Shown here one piece after another: positions 54,599 through 63,702 of a stretch of 64,000 nt of DNA. The stretch spans positions 1 to 64,000 of the forward strand of contig NZ_JABJUQ010000008.1 in assembly GCF_013155385.1 (NCBI RefSeq), given 5' to 3'. Within the stretch, counting starts at the first letter, position 1. Each line of letters starts with the position of its first letter. The notes under the pieces were generated by a model that saw nothing but the letters and a program-made list of their open reading frames with translations, was not told the origin of the DNA and did no database searches. The DNA is from Bacillus sp. WMMC1349 (GTDB lineage Bacteria; Bacillota; Bacilli; Bacillales; Bacillaceae). A program made the position numbers and the translations under genes.

Positions 54599-55258
54599 TT
54601 ATGCTAATTCTTTCTCTGCTTTAGCCACCCATCTTTTAAGTAGATAGATACAATGGTCAGCTTGCCCTTTATTGATTTTGTTAATATCTTTGATGTCAAG
54701 AGCTGTTATAACGGTCTTCACATCGCCTTGTCCACGCAATTCAATATAATGTTGAGCAAGGGATTGAATTTCATCCTTTTGCTCCTGTGTGATCATTTCA
54801 GGTGGTTTTGTCGCTTCTACTTTTTGTTGAAATGCGTCTGGATCGTCTTTATCTGTCGGAATGTTGAATTGTTTCAAAAGAAAATATTTTTCAGCGTATG
54901 TCAAAGCCTTACCGACTCCCTTTTCTCCTGCTATATCAACACCCTGTGCATAAAAAGGGACAGTCAACGTTTCTTCGGGATTTTCTGCATTCACCCAAAT
55001 AAATTCAAGGTCTAATTCTGTGAAATATGTCGTTTTCTTTTTCTGATTGCCGTACTTATCTTTACTTTCAACTGTTTCTGTTAAGATGCGTTTGTCTACA
55101 ATTTTCGGAATCAGTAAAAGCGTTTGTTTGTCTAATTCATCTCTGATAGCGCCTAAAACCTGACTTGATCCGACATATTCGTACTGGTTTCCTTTGTTTT
55201 CTTTTTGGAGATACGGGATCGCCTTTCTGACCTCGATCAGCTTTTGATAAATATTCAT
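54599..55258 (-). CDS. erf: ERF annealing protein (copy 3)
   Basis: Identical product to the gene at 13718. Confidence 0.9.
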   Translation of the reverse strand: MNIYQKLIEVRKAIPYLQKENKGNQYEYVGSSQVLGAIRDELDKQTLLLIPKIVDKRILTETVESKDKYGNQKKKTTYFTELDLEFIWVNAENPEETLTVPFYAQGVDIAGEKGVGKALTYAEKYFLLKQFNIPTDKDDPDAFQQKVEATKPPEMITQEQKDEIQSLAQHYIELRGQGDVKTVITALDIKDINKINKGQADHCIYLLKRWVAKAEKELA

Positions 55259-55839
55259 TATTCGTTCACCTCGACTGTGAATTTATCTTCCCTATCAACC
55301 ACTGTCACACCTGAAATAATCTCGCCATCTGCGTCTATTAGCTTGTCCCCGAAAACTGAAGATTTCTTTTTAATGGATGCCCAATCAACGTCTTTTTTAA
55401 TTTTGACTAACCCTTTTGTTTCCGCGTATTTCAACAAGTCGGTTTCATTACGTTGATATTCCGGCTGCTGCTTGGTAAGCTTAATTTTTCCATACGGTAG
55501 ATTGATTGACTTATATGGCTTTTTGCCACTTTCAATCTGCCTTCTGACTTCTTCCCGCATGTATCGCTCTAGTCTATGGATATAGAAGTTTTCACGCTCG
55601 ACATATGGTTTTTTAGACTCATCACGCCAAAACTCAACCCGTTCAATTTGAGTTCTGAGGCGTTCAAGCTGCTTTTCAGCCACTGCATCTATTTCTGATT
55701 GTTTCCCTTTAAAGTAAGTGATGCGCCGTTGTGCTTCGGCTGCTGATTCTAGGTCAGTCACCTCAAACACTTCATAATCCTTTTCCTCTTCTTCGACCTG
55801 ATCGATTAACACTTGTTCTGTTTCTGGAAGACTACTCAT
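55258..55839 (-). CDS. Gam/Gp157-like protein (copy 3)
   Basis: Identical product to the gene at 14377. Confidence 0.8.
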   Translation of the reverse strand: MSSLPETEQVLIDQVEEEEKDYEVFEVTDLESAAEAQRRITYFKGKQSEIDAVAEKQLERLRTQIERVEFWRDESKKPYVERENFYIHRLERYMREEVRRQIESGKKPYKSINLPYGKIKLTKQQPEYQRNETDLLKYAETKGLVKIKKDVDWASIKKKSSVFGDKLIDADGEIISGVTVVDREDKFTVEVNE

Positions 55840-55943
55840 TAATTTGTTTCCTCCCTTGATTTTTCAAAAAATATTCGATATGCTTTAAATATTCTTTCTT
55901 AAAAAATCACTTCCCTAAAGTTCACTTGGCAGAGTGAACTTTT

Positions 55944-56048
55944 TTAATTGTCTTCCTCTTCGTTGTCTTTCTCTTTTTCATACTTCAAATATTCCAACGG
56001 ATAACCGTAACGGTTGATTTCTGTAATGATTGGATGCTCGATATTCAT
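55944..56048 (-). CDS. 34-residue protein (copy 3)
   Basis: Same as 15063. Confidence 0.6.
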   Translation of the reverse strand: MNIEHPIITEINRYGYPLEYLKYEKEKDNEEEDN

Positions 56049-56314
56049 TGATACGCCCTCCTTACAGTTGAAACGTCTATCCCTTTACTTAAGAGTTGGG
56101 ACGCTATTTCATGCAGCTGAACAACTTGTTCTGGATGCTCCATCCGTTTAAGATCCTTACAATGGGCAATCATCGACCCTGCTATTTCAATACACCCTTC
56201 ATAATCTCCGTCCTCAATAGCATCTGGTAACAGTTCAGTGATTAGAAAATCCATTGATTTGATTAGCCTTTCAGCTCTTTCCTGATCAGACTTTAGAAAT
56301 CGATTTAAATTCAT
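56045..56314 (-). CDS. Hypothetical early protein (copy 3)
   Basis: Same as 15164. Confidence 0.7.
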   Translation of the reverse strand: MNLNRFLKSDQERAERLIKSMDFLITELLPDAIEDGDYEGCIEIAGSMIAHCKDLKRMEHPEQVVQLHEIASQLLSKGIDVSTVRRAYQ

Positions 56315-56364
56315 GCTTATCCTCCTCTTTGGTATAATGTTCCTGTAAGATAGGGGGTGAAACT

Positions 56365-56745
56365 ATGAAACTTGATCACGATTGTGTAAGAGAAATCCTT
56401 CTTGAATTAGAAGAAAAACTTACATTGAACGACCAGCTAAATACTAGCGAGGTAAGAGAACTTCAAACCGTTCAAAAGTTTGGAGAAGAAACCTCGTTTT
56501 ACGCTATTTTAAAGCTAATTGATGCCAATTTTATCGAAGGTAAAGCAATACGATCTGATGATTCACTAAGTGGCTTAATCCTAGGTCATTTGACCTGGGA
56601 TGGCCATGTATTTCTTGATAACATAAGAGAGACATCAATATGGGAAGCTACTAAAGAAAAAACAAAAGGTCTTGCAAGTATTTCAGTGTCGTTAATGGCT
56701 GGAATTGCACAAGATTATTTAAAACAAAGGCTCGGTTTAAATTAA
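56365..56745 (+). CDS. DUF2513-family protein (copy 3)
   Basis: Identical product to the gene at 15484. Confidence 0.85.
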   Translation: MKLDHDCVREILLELEEKLTLNDQLNTSEVRELQTVQKFGEETSFYAILKLIDANFIEGKAIRSDDSLSGLILGHLTWDGHVFLDNIRETSIWEATKEKTKGLASISVSLMAGIAQDYLKQRLGLN

Positions 56746-56990
56746 TATTGTTTTCCTTCAGTCCAACCATGCTCATTAAGAAATCTAATAAGATCATTTA
56801 TAAACTGTGTATATTTTTCTGTAGAATAATCATTACTGTTAAAAGTCAGTTCAAGATTGAGCTGGCTTTCTTTAGCATCACCCATGGAAAAAGCATTTCT
56901 ATTTTTTATTTCAAACCCTTTAATCCAGACAGCTGCCCAGGCCTTACCTTTTTCTAATGTAACTGGCATTTGATATTTCATATTAGCCAT
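56742..56990 (-). CDS. Hypothetical early protein (copy 3)
   Basis: Same as 15861. Confidence 0.65.
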   Translation of the reverse strand: MANMKYQMPVTLEKGKAWAAVWIKGFEIKNRNAFSMGDAKESQLNLELTFNSNDYSTEKYTQFINDLIRFLNEHGWTEGKQY

Positions 56991-57011
56991 TTATTCTCTC
57001 TCCTTTAACTT

Positions 57012-57101
57012 TTAGATATGCTTCTTCACAAAAGCCTGATAAATCTTCATAAAACGTTCTGCCTCGCTTAGAGCAAGCCATTCTTTTGTTTTGATCTTCA
57101 C
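57012..57101 (-). CDS. 29-residue micropeptide (copy 3)
   Basis: Same as 16131. Confidence 0.55.
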   Translation of the reverse strand: MKIKTKEWLALSEAERFMKIYQAFVKKHI

Positions 57102-57135
57102 TTTACCCACCTCCTTTTAGTTGGTCAGTAATGAC

Positions 57136-57792
57136 CTAATCTACTGGCTGTATATATCTCGGACGCTTCTTTATCACTCTCTGCACTTCACCAGTTGTAT
57201 TGTTAACCAATACTTGCTTTCCTCTGTGATCAGTCCCCATTGTGTAAGTATCAATCCCCTTTTCCTCAGCAAACTCTTCTAACAAACCTTTTTGTCCTTC
57301 TGCTCTTCGTAAGGCACTGACTGTTGATAGCGATTCGATCATAAATGATGTAATATCCGAGTTTTGATAATCTGAAATAAAGTCAAATACTTCTCGTTCT
57401 GTTCCAATGCAATTGTCTAGTCCCTTTTCTTCAATAACTCGCATTGTGTAAAAATAGTCTTTCATTTCATATTTATCACCGTCATAATGCTTTTCGACCG
57501 GGAACATCTGCATCAATTCCCTTGGCGTTAACCAACCTATCATTGTATTGATAGAGCCAATAATGTGAAATCTCGTTAGTACGTCTTCATATGTTTCAGG
57601 CATGTCCTCACTATTAATCATTTTTAAACCACTAAAGACAACTCTTTTGAGGGTCTCTCTTTCAATAGATCCCTGGCTTTCGCATTGTGCCAATCCTTCG
57701 TATAGCTCATTTAAAAATATTTTTCGATAGATCGAATAATAATCCACCTTTTCCTTTTGAATACCATCTATAACCTGCAATTGATTTGACAT
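57136..57792 (-). CDS. Hypothetical protein after antirepressor (copy 3)
   Basis: Same as 16255. Confidence 0.7.
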   Translation of the reverse strand: MSNQLQVIDGIQKEKVDYYSIYRKIFLNELYEGLAQCESQGSIERETLKRVVFSGLKMINSEDMPETYEDVLTRFHIIGSINTMIGWLTPRELMQMFPVEKHYDGDKYEMKDYFYTMRVIEEKGLDNCIGTEREVFDFISDYQNSDITSFMIESLSTVSALRRAEGQKGLLEEFAEEKGIDTYTMGTDHRGKQVLVNNTTGEVQRVIKKRPRYIQPVD

Positions 57793-58607
57793 TATGAAAC
57801 CGCCTCTTCTTTCGTTAGAAACTTATTGATGAAATATACTTGACCCTTGCCAGTGACTTTAGGTGTCTTACTGATACTGATATGACCATCTGAATGTGTT
57901 ATAGATGTTTCCTTAATTTCGAACAATCCACTTTCCATGCTCTTTTGAGTTGGCATGTTGTAATCTGTCCCTTTTCGCTTTATTAAATATCCGTTGTCTC
58001 TTAACCATGCGAAAAATCGTTTCTGTCCCGTTTCAATTCCATTCTGTTTTAATAGTTTTGCAAGCTCCCCCACCAAAATAGATGTACTGGATGCTGACAC
58101 ACTATCCGCAAACAGAACTTTAGGTTTGTTTTGCTCAATTTGCTTTTTTAGTTGATTGTTCTGATTTCGCAAATCTAGCACCATTGCTTGCTTTACTTCA
58201 TCACTGAAACTAGGAAAATAGTTTTTAATGAATTGTTCTTCGTTACCTTTATTAACGTATCCGCCCGTTTTTCTAATTATAGGTAGCACTTCAGAGGTTA
58301 CCCATCGTTTAAATTTTTTTGCCTTCTCTTTAATTTCTCGATTGTTCCCTTGTTTTGCAGCTCCAAATATTAAATCGTATAAACCTGATTCATTTACGAA
58401 CTTTTTCTTTTGTTTTCTTCCTATTCTGTCGATGACTCCGTGGACCGCGGAGTCATCTTCCTCAACATGGTTTTGAATTGCATTATGTGGTTTCGAAAAG
58501 CTTAATGCTTTAGCAATTTCCTTTGCTCCAAACCACTCAACTCCATCCACTATCATTACAGGTAAATCTCCAAAAATTTTATGATTAAACGTTTGTAATT
58601 CATTCAT
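57792..58607 (-). CDS. Antirepressor (copy 3)
   Basis: Identical product to the gene at 16911. Confidence 0.92.
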   Translation of the reverse strand: MNELQTFNHKIFGDLPVMIVDGVEWFGAKEIAKALSFSKPHNAIQNHVEEDDSAVHGVIDRIGRKQKKKFVNESGLYDLIFGAAKQGNNREIKEKAKKFKRWVTSEVLPIIRKTGGYVNKGNEEQFIKNYFPSFSDEVKQAMVLDLRNQNNQLKKQIEQNKPKVLFADSVSASSTSILVGELAKLLKQNGIETGQKRFFAWLRDNGYLIKRKGTDYNMPTQKSMESGLFEIKETSITHSDGHISISKTPKVTGKGQVYFINKFLTKEEAVS

Positions 58608-58742
58608 TTATGAAATCTCCTTTTTTTGTTTTGCCTTTCGTTCTTTAATAATTGAATGCATGCTCGGTCTTATCTCTTGAACAAATGTAATAGCATACTT
58701 TCCGCTAAGAACAATTGATTCAACTGATTTGTTTTTTTTCAT
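58608..58742 (-). CDS. 44-residue protein (copy 3)
   Basis: Same as 17727. Confidence 0.55.
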   Translation of the reverse strand: MKKNKSVESIVLSGKYAITFVQEIRPSMHSIIKERKAKQKKEIS

Positions 58743-58987
58743 TAAGAAACATCCCTCTCTATATCTAACATTTTGTTAGGTTTTAGTTTAAAAAAAATGA
58801 TTTCTGAAAAGTCACACCCAAATACATCAGCTAGTGCCACACCTTCTTCTATCTCCATCTTTTGCGGATTTCTCTCCCACGAAGAGTAAGTAGTTCTATG
58901 AATACCTAAGGCTTTAGCTACATCGTCTTGAGTTAAATTTAAACGCGCCCTCCATTCTTTTGGAGTTCTTGCAATTTTATATTCCAA
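58742..58987 (-). CDS. Cro-like regulator (copy 3)
   Basis: Identical product to the gene at 17861. Confidence 0.88.
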   Translation of the reverse strand: MEYKIARTPKEWRARLNLTQDDVAKALGIHRTTYSSWERNPQKMEIEEGVALADVFGCDFSEIIFFKLKPNKMLDIERDVS

Positions 58988-59149
58988 TTTACCTCACCTC
59001 CTCACACGTTAATAATATCTAACATTTTATTAGATGTCAACGATTTTTACACCATTTTTATATATTTGCGTTGTTTTTTCTAACTGTATGTTTGCTATAG
59101 CTAACATTTTGTTTTATAATAACAACATAAATAACAAGGAGGTGAAAAA
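58988..59149. promoter_or_regulatory. Lysogeny switch (copy 3)
   Basis: Same promoters and operators as 18107-18268. Confidence 0.8.
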
Positions 59150-59812
59150 ATGGGGAAAAAAATAAACTTCGCCAAAAACATAGCAAGGATTAGAACAGAG
59201 TTAGGACTTTCTAAAGCTGAATTCGGAAAGCGACTTGGCTTTTCTGATGTCACAATAGGGTATTGGGAGCGAGGGGAACGAACTCCCAAGACAGGTACAA
59301 TTGAAACGCTAGCAAGAAAACTAGGAGTTAGCACAGCCGAATTGATTTTTGACAATGTGGGCGAACAAAATACGCATAGTAGTATTGTTCCGATGACAGA
59401 GACAGTTCCTATATATGGATCTATTCCTGCAGGTTGCCCTAAATGGGCAGATGACAATATCATAGGTAGCCTTCCAATCCCTGATAAATTAATTAAAATG
59501 TATGGTTTGGAAAACCTCGTATCTTTGAAAATCGAAGGAGATAGCATGAACAAAATAGTGCCTAATGGTTTTTATGCTGTTATAGATACTAAAACTAAAG
59601 AAGTTGCAAACGGTGATATTGTAGCTGTCCGTATCAATGGTTATGAAACAACACTGAAAAGATTTTACCAAACAAACAACAGCATTATTCTTGAGCCAGA
59701 CTCATACAATCCTGAACAAAAACCTTTTATTTTTGATTGCACCAATCCTTTTGAATGTCCTGAAATTACAATAACGGGAAAATACGTATGGAGTTGTGCG
59801 CCGATTGATTAA
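59150..59812 (+). CDS. CI-like repressor (copy 3)
   Basis: Identical product to the gene at 18269. Confidence 0.94.
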   Translation: MGKKINFAKNIARIRTELGLSKAEFGKRLGFSDVTIGYWERGERTPKTGTIETLARKLGVSTAELIFDNVGEQNTHSSIVPMTETVPIYGSIPAGCPKWADDNIIGSLPIPDKLIKMYGLENLVSLKIEGDSMNKIVPNGFYAVIDTKTKEVANGDIVAVRINGYETTLKRFYQTNNSIILEPDSYNPEQKPFIFDCTNPFECPEITITGKYVWSCAPID

Positions 59813-59893
59813 TTCATAATTTACCAACGCGGGAGACTACCCGCTCTTCTTTTACAACCAAAAGAACATACATTCTGATAAAGGAGAATAAGG

Positions 59894-61306
59894 ATGAAAT
59901 GTGTGATATATACAAGGGTCTCTACTGATCTACAAGCAGAAGAAGGAATATCATTAGATCTGCAAAAAGAAAGATTGGAGCAATATGCTCTTTCTCAAGG
60001 GTGGGAAATAAAAGAAGTATATACTGATGAAGGATTTTCTGCTAAAAATACAGAGCGACCAGCTTTTCAAAAAATGCTTAATGACATGAAATCGAAAACT
60101 TTTGACATAATTTTGGTTTATCGCTTAGACCGCTTCACTCGTTCAGTTGTAGATTTATACGAAATACTAAAACAGATGGATAGGTATAATGTGAAATTCA
60201 AATCATCTATGGAGATATTTGACACAACCACCGCTACTGGGCGAATGTTTATAACATTAGTAGCCACTTTAGCACAATGGGAAAGAGAAACAATTTCAGA
60301 ACGTGTCAAAGATGCTATGAAAAAGCGTGCTGAAGAAGGAAAATTTAATGGTGGGAAAGTTCCTTATGGTTATAGATTAAAAAATGGAGAATTAGTTACA
60401 CATAAAGAAGAAGCTAAACTTGTAAAGTTAATATTTGAACGCTCCATATCTCTAGGAGCCGGTGCATTATCGCGATACCTAAATAAAAATGGATTTAGAA
60501 CAAGAAGTGGTTCATTATTTCAACGTGCAGGAATATTAAGCATAATAAACAACCCGATCTATATTGGAAAAATACGCTGGGGAGAAGAGGTTTATACTGA
60601 TATCGCGCAAAAAAGCTTTGAACAAATCATTTCTTTAGAATTATGGGAACAAGTCCATAAATCGATGGATATAAGAAAAAAGAACAATACTAAATCATAC
60701 CGGAAATACACATATTTATTTAGTGGTGTTTTTAAATGTGCTCGTTGTGGTAATCCACTTATGGGTTCTCCTAAATACCGAAAAGATGGTAGCGTTAGAT
60801 ACGGTTATAAATGCAAGGGACATTACTCATTAGGAATATGCGATCTCCCGCAATTTGGACAAGATTCACTGGAAAAAACATTCTTAAACTTGTTAAAACT
60901 AACTGGTTTTAAAGACAAATTAGAAACAGATGAGACAAAAGATGATATGGGTAATATAAAGAAAAAAGTAAATGAATTAGATGCAAAGAAAAAGCGTGCA
61001 AAAGAACTTTATATTGAAGGTGACTTAACAAAGAAAGAATATCGAGAAATGTTAGAGAATTATTCAAATATGCAATCAAAACTTTTACAAAAAATCAAAA
61101 CTGATTCTGAATCTGTAACACTTGAAGAGCTTGCCCTTTTCATTGAAAATATTCAAAGTGAATGGGTTAATTTAGATGACATTGAAAAGAAATCAGCTAT
61201 CAACGCAGTATTTGATTACGTAAAAGTTGATGTAAAAACTTTCTCTAAACCATCTCGATATTCTCAACCAGCAGAGATTATCATTACTGAATATAAGTTA
61301 AATTAA
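59894..61306 (+). CDS. int: Large serine recombinase (copy 3)
   Basis: Identical product to the gene at 19013; followed by the deleted junction of copy 4. Confidence 0.95.
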   Translation: MKCVIYTRVSTDLQAEEGISLDLQKERLEQYALSQGWEIKEVYTDEGFSAKNTERPAFQKMLNDMKSKTFDIILVYRLDRFTRSVVDLYEILKQMDRYNVKFKSSMEIFDTTTATGRMFITLVATLAQWERETISERVKDAMKKRAEEGKFNGGKVPYGYRLKNGELVTHKEEAKLVKLIFERSISLGAGALSRYLNKNGFRTRSGSLFQRAGILSIINNPIYIGKIRWGEEVYTDIAQKSFEQIISLELWEQVHKSMDIRKKNNTKSYRKYTYLFSGVFKCARCGNPLMGSPKYRKDGSVRYGYKCKGHYSLGICDLPQFGQDSLEKTFLNLLKLTGFKDKLETDETKDDMGNIKKKVNELDAKKKRAKELYIEGDLTKKEYREMLENYSNMQSKLLQKIKTDSESVTLEELALFIENIQSEWVNLDDIEKKSAINAVFDYVKVDVKTFSKPSRYSQPAEIIITEYKLN

Positions 61307-61359
61307 TCGTGATTTTCTGACCATAACGGAGTAGTAAAGACCTATTCTACTACATTCAC
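61303..61359 (-). pseudogene. Remnant of DUF3168-like gene (copy 4)
   Basis: A 181-bp deletion removed most of this gene. Plus-strand CGGAGTA now joins GTAAAGACC, with AGTA present at both parental breakpoints. One-base insertions near 61343 and 61359 also destroy the start codon and add an early stop. Only about 19 codons of sequence remain. Confidence 0.75.
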
Positions 61360-61755
61360 TAGCTTGTACCCTCTTTTAATTACGCTTGCCATCGCTTGTA
61401 ACATTCTTTCATTTGCGCTTCTCATACTTCGCTGAATAAATGGATTAGCTGGCTGATGAATGGTTCCGAATTCCGGTAAGTGAACACGGAATTTTGTGTC
61501 TTTAGTAGGTCCAACAACAGCATAGATTTCACCATCCAAATCCTTTCGAGTACGGTTTCCAACAATAATATCCTCATCAATATGGGGATGACTGCCCCCA
61601 ATATCAGATCGAGGTGCATTTTTATCTATTTCTTTGGCAAGAATAGCACCCCCGGCTTTTACGGCTGCTTTATTGATTGACTCATCTTTCCTTGCAAGGT
61701 CAGTTAAATATGAATCTAATTCTTTAAAGCCCTGCATCTCCATTTCAAATTCCAT
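61342..61755 (-). CDS. HK97 gp10-like protein with altered C-terminus (copy 4)
   Basis: As the gene at 20655, but an inserted base replaces the stop, so the protein gains five residues (VNVVE), 137 in all. Possibly a sequence error at the junction. Confidence 0.75.
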   Translation of the reverse strand: MEFEMEMQGFKELDSYLTDLARKDESINKAAVKAGGAILAKEIDKNAPRSDIGGSHPHIDEDIIVGNRTRKDLDGEIYAVVGPTKDTKFRVHLPEFGTIHQPANPFIQRSMRSANERMLQAMASVIKRGYKLVNVVE

Positions 61756-62062
61756 TATTCCACCGCCTTGCCCTTATTGTGGTGAAATGTTTCCGAGAAT
61801 AGTTCGGCAAAATTGATTCAATCTCGTATGGTTGATCTTGAAAAAGAATTCGCATATGTTCGTTAAGATCTTCACGGTGACGAATTGTAAATTTTATAGT
61901 TTTTTCTTTCTGAACAGCTGCCGCTGCATAATACTCTCGGCCTTTTAATCCCTCAGCTTTGGCCCAGCATTCCACAACAGTTTCATACTTACCTTCCACA
62001 GGGAGGCGCCCGCCCTCTTTTTTCTGTTGAAATTCAATCCGATACCGCATGTCATTCAACAT
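61745..62062 (-). CDS. Head closure/adaptor with altered C-terminus (copy 4)
   Basis: As the gene at 21053, but one T is missing near 61768. The last five residues are replaced by a different eight-residue end (RRWNNGI type), 105 in all. Probably a sequence error. Confidence 0.75.
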   Translation of the reverse strand: MLNDMRYRIEFQQKKEGGRLPVEGKYETVVECWAKAEGLKGREYYAAAAVQKEKTIKFTIRHREDLNEHMRILFQDQPYEIESILPNYSRKHFTTIRARRWNNGI

Positions 62063-62354
62063 TGGAACCAGTCTCCGAAACCGTATATTTTAATTGATTG
62101 ATCATCATCGTTAGCACCCCATCAAGGTTTGAAGTTGTGCCAGCTACTTCCCTGTTTTCATACCAATGCGTTACAAATGCTTTTACACACATATCAGCTC
62201 GTGCTGAATGATTTGGGAACTTTAAACCAGTTGCAGCTGTAATATATTCCTTCGCCGAAGCGATAAATCCCAGGATTAAATCATCTTCCAAATCACCATC
62301 AACCCTGAGAAATTTTTTCGCTTCTTTAAGTTCTTTTTGCTCAATTTCTGTCAT
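62052..62354 (-). CDS. Head-tail connector (copy 4)
   Basis: Identical product to the gene at 21351. Confidence 0.85.
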   Translation of the reverse strand: MTEIEQKELKEAKKFLRVDGDLEDDLILGFIASAKEYITAATGLKFPNHSARADMCVKAFVTHWYENREVAGTTSNLDGVLTMMINQLKYTVSETGSNVE

Positions 62355-62382
62355 TGGGCATCACCTAGCTTTCATTCACCTA

Positions 62383-63663
62383 TTATTTGTTCTCACCAGA
62401 ACCGGGATTTGGAACCCCATTGTCTGGAGTTGCATCTTTGATTGATGAAAACTCTGCAAACACAACAGCATCAGTATCCCAAAGAACAACATCTTCACGT
62501 TCAATGATTCGCATATCTGTAGAATTACGATAGAATGCTTTACCGCCAACATTTGTCGTTAAAATGGAATATTGCTGACGGTCAAATAGTTTAACAGCTT
62601 CTTTAAGATCACCGACAATCAACGGATATTTTGGCGCTGCTTTTGTACCACCGTTTGGCAAATATTTATCAGATATAACGGACACAGGCTTTCCGAATAA
62701 AAGTTTTTTAGTCGGATCTGTTGGATTAGGCTGTAGTAAGTACCGGCCAAAAGCATCCTTCAATTTATCCAAAACATTAAATCCTGATTGATTTGTAATA
62801 AAAGAGGTTGTGGCGTTGATAGCTGGATCAAGCTTGACGTTCAAAATATCTTTAATATCGTCTTGCTTTGAAACTGCTGTTTTTACGAGTGTTCCTAATT
62901 GCTTAATAATCAACGTATTACGCGTAACAGCTGATTTCTTAGCGAGCCAATTGGTCAAATATTGAAGAAGCGCTTCTTGTGTATCTGAAAGCAAATCATT
63001 AGAAAGAACCAAAATTCCTGCATAATCTTTAATGTTATATTTAATGTTTTCAAATTTAGGATTCTCTAGTTCCGTAATATCCGCTAATTCTTCAAGGTTT
63101 GCTAATGGAGTGATATCTGCTAGTTTTTCAAGCACTCGTGAACCTTTATTTGTAGATACCGGAATGACATCAACGAGATTAGCCAGTGTATCAAATTGTC
63201 TACGTTTTTCGTTGATCTTCGTTGAAATATCTTGCGGAACAACAAGACCGCCATCTTCATCCACACCTTCTTTCATTGCGGAAAGAGGTTTCGGTATTGT
63301 TCCAGATTTAAGAGCTGACGCAAAAAGCTGAACATGGTTCTTTACTTCCGTTTTGGCGATATCATCTGTTGGCTGTTGACCAGTTGCTACTGAATCTTGT
63401 GATGTCTGCTCCTGTTCATAAGGGACTTGCATATTTCGGACTTCTTCATATGTCTGGATCTGCTCTTTTATTTGTTGAGCTTCAGAAAGTAGTTTTTTAG
63501 CTTCATCAATTTTCCCTTTGTCTGTCAATGCTTCAATTTCTGTACGCTTTTCTGCTAGCGTTTGGCGTAACTCCCGTTCTTTTTTAGACATTCCACCTCC
63601 AGCAAAAAATTGAATATCTAGTTTCAATAAAAAATTTTTTTGTTTTAATAGTTTCGGTTTCAA
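62383..63663 (-). CDS. Major capsid protein (copy 4)
   Basis: Identical product to the gene at 21682. Confidence 0.94.
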   Translation of the reverse strand: MKPKLLKQKNFLLKLDIQFFAGGGMSKKERELRQTLAEKRTEIEALTDKGKIDEAKKLLSEAQQIKEQIQTYEEVRNMQVPYEQEQTSQDSVATGQQPTDDIAKTEVKNHVQLFASALKSGTIPKPLSAMKEGVDEDGGLVVPQDISTKINEKRRQFDTLANLVDVIPVSTNKGSRVLEKLADITPLANLEELADITELENPKFENIKYNIKDYAGILVLSNDLLSDTQEALLQYLTNWLAKKSAVTRNTLIIKQLGTLVKTAVSKQDDIKDILNVKLDPAINATTSFITNQSGFNVLDKLKDAFGRYLLQPNPTDPTKKLLFGKPVSVISDKYLPNGGTKAAPKYPLIVGDLKEAVKLFDRQQYSILTTNVGGKAFYRNSTDMRIIEREDVVLWDTDAVVFAEFSSIKDATPDNGVPNPGSGENK

Positions 63664-63702
63664 ATTCTTGTCCTCCTTAAAAGTGGCATTAAAAAAGAAC
63701 CC

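Larger units (their letters stand above)
40885..61324. repeat. Tandem phage unit, copy 3
   Basis: Complete unit, one base shorter than copy 2. The only difference seen is a lost T near 41060, which shifts the frame of the short DUF3168-like gene. Early features lie 40,881 bases after copy 1; head genes lie 20,440 bases after copy 2. Confidence 0.97.
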
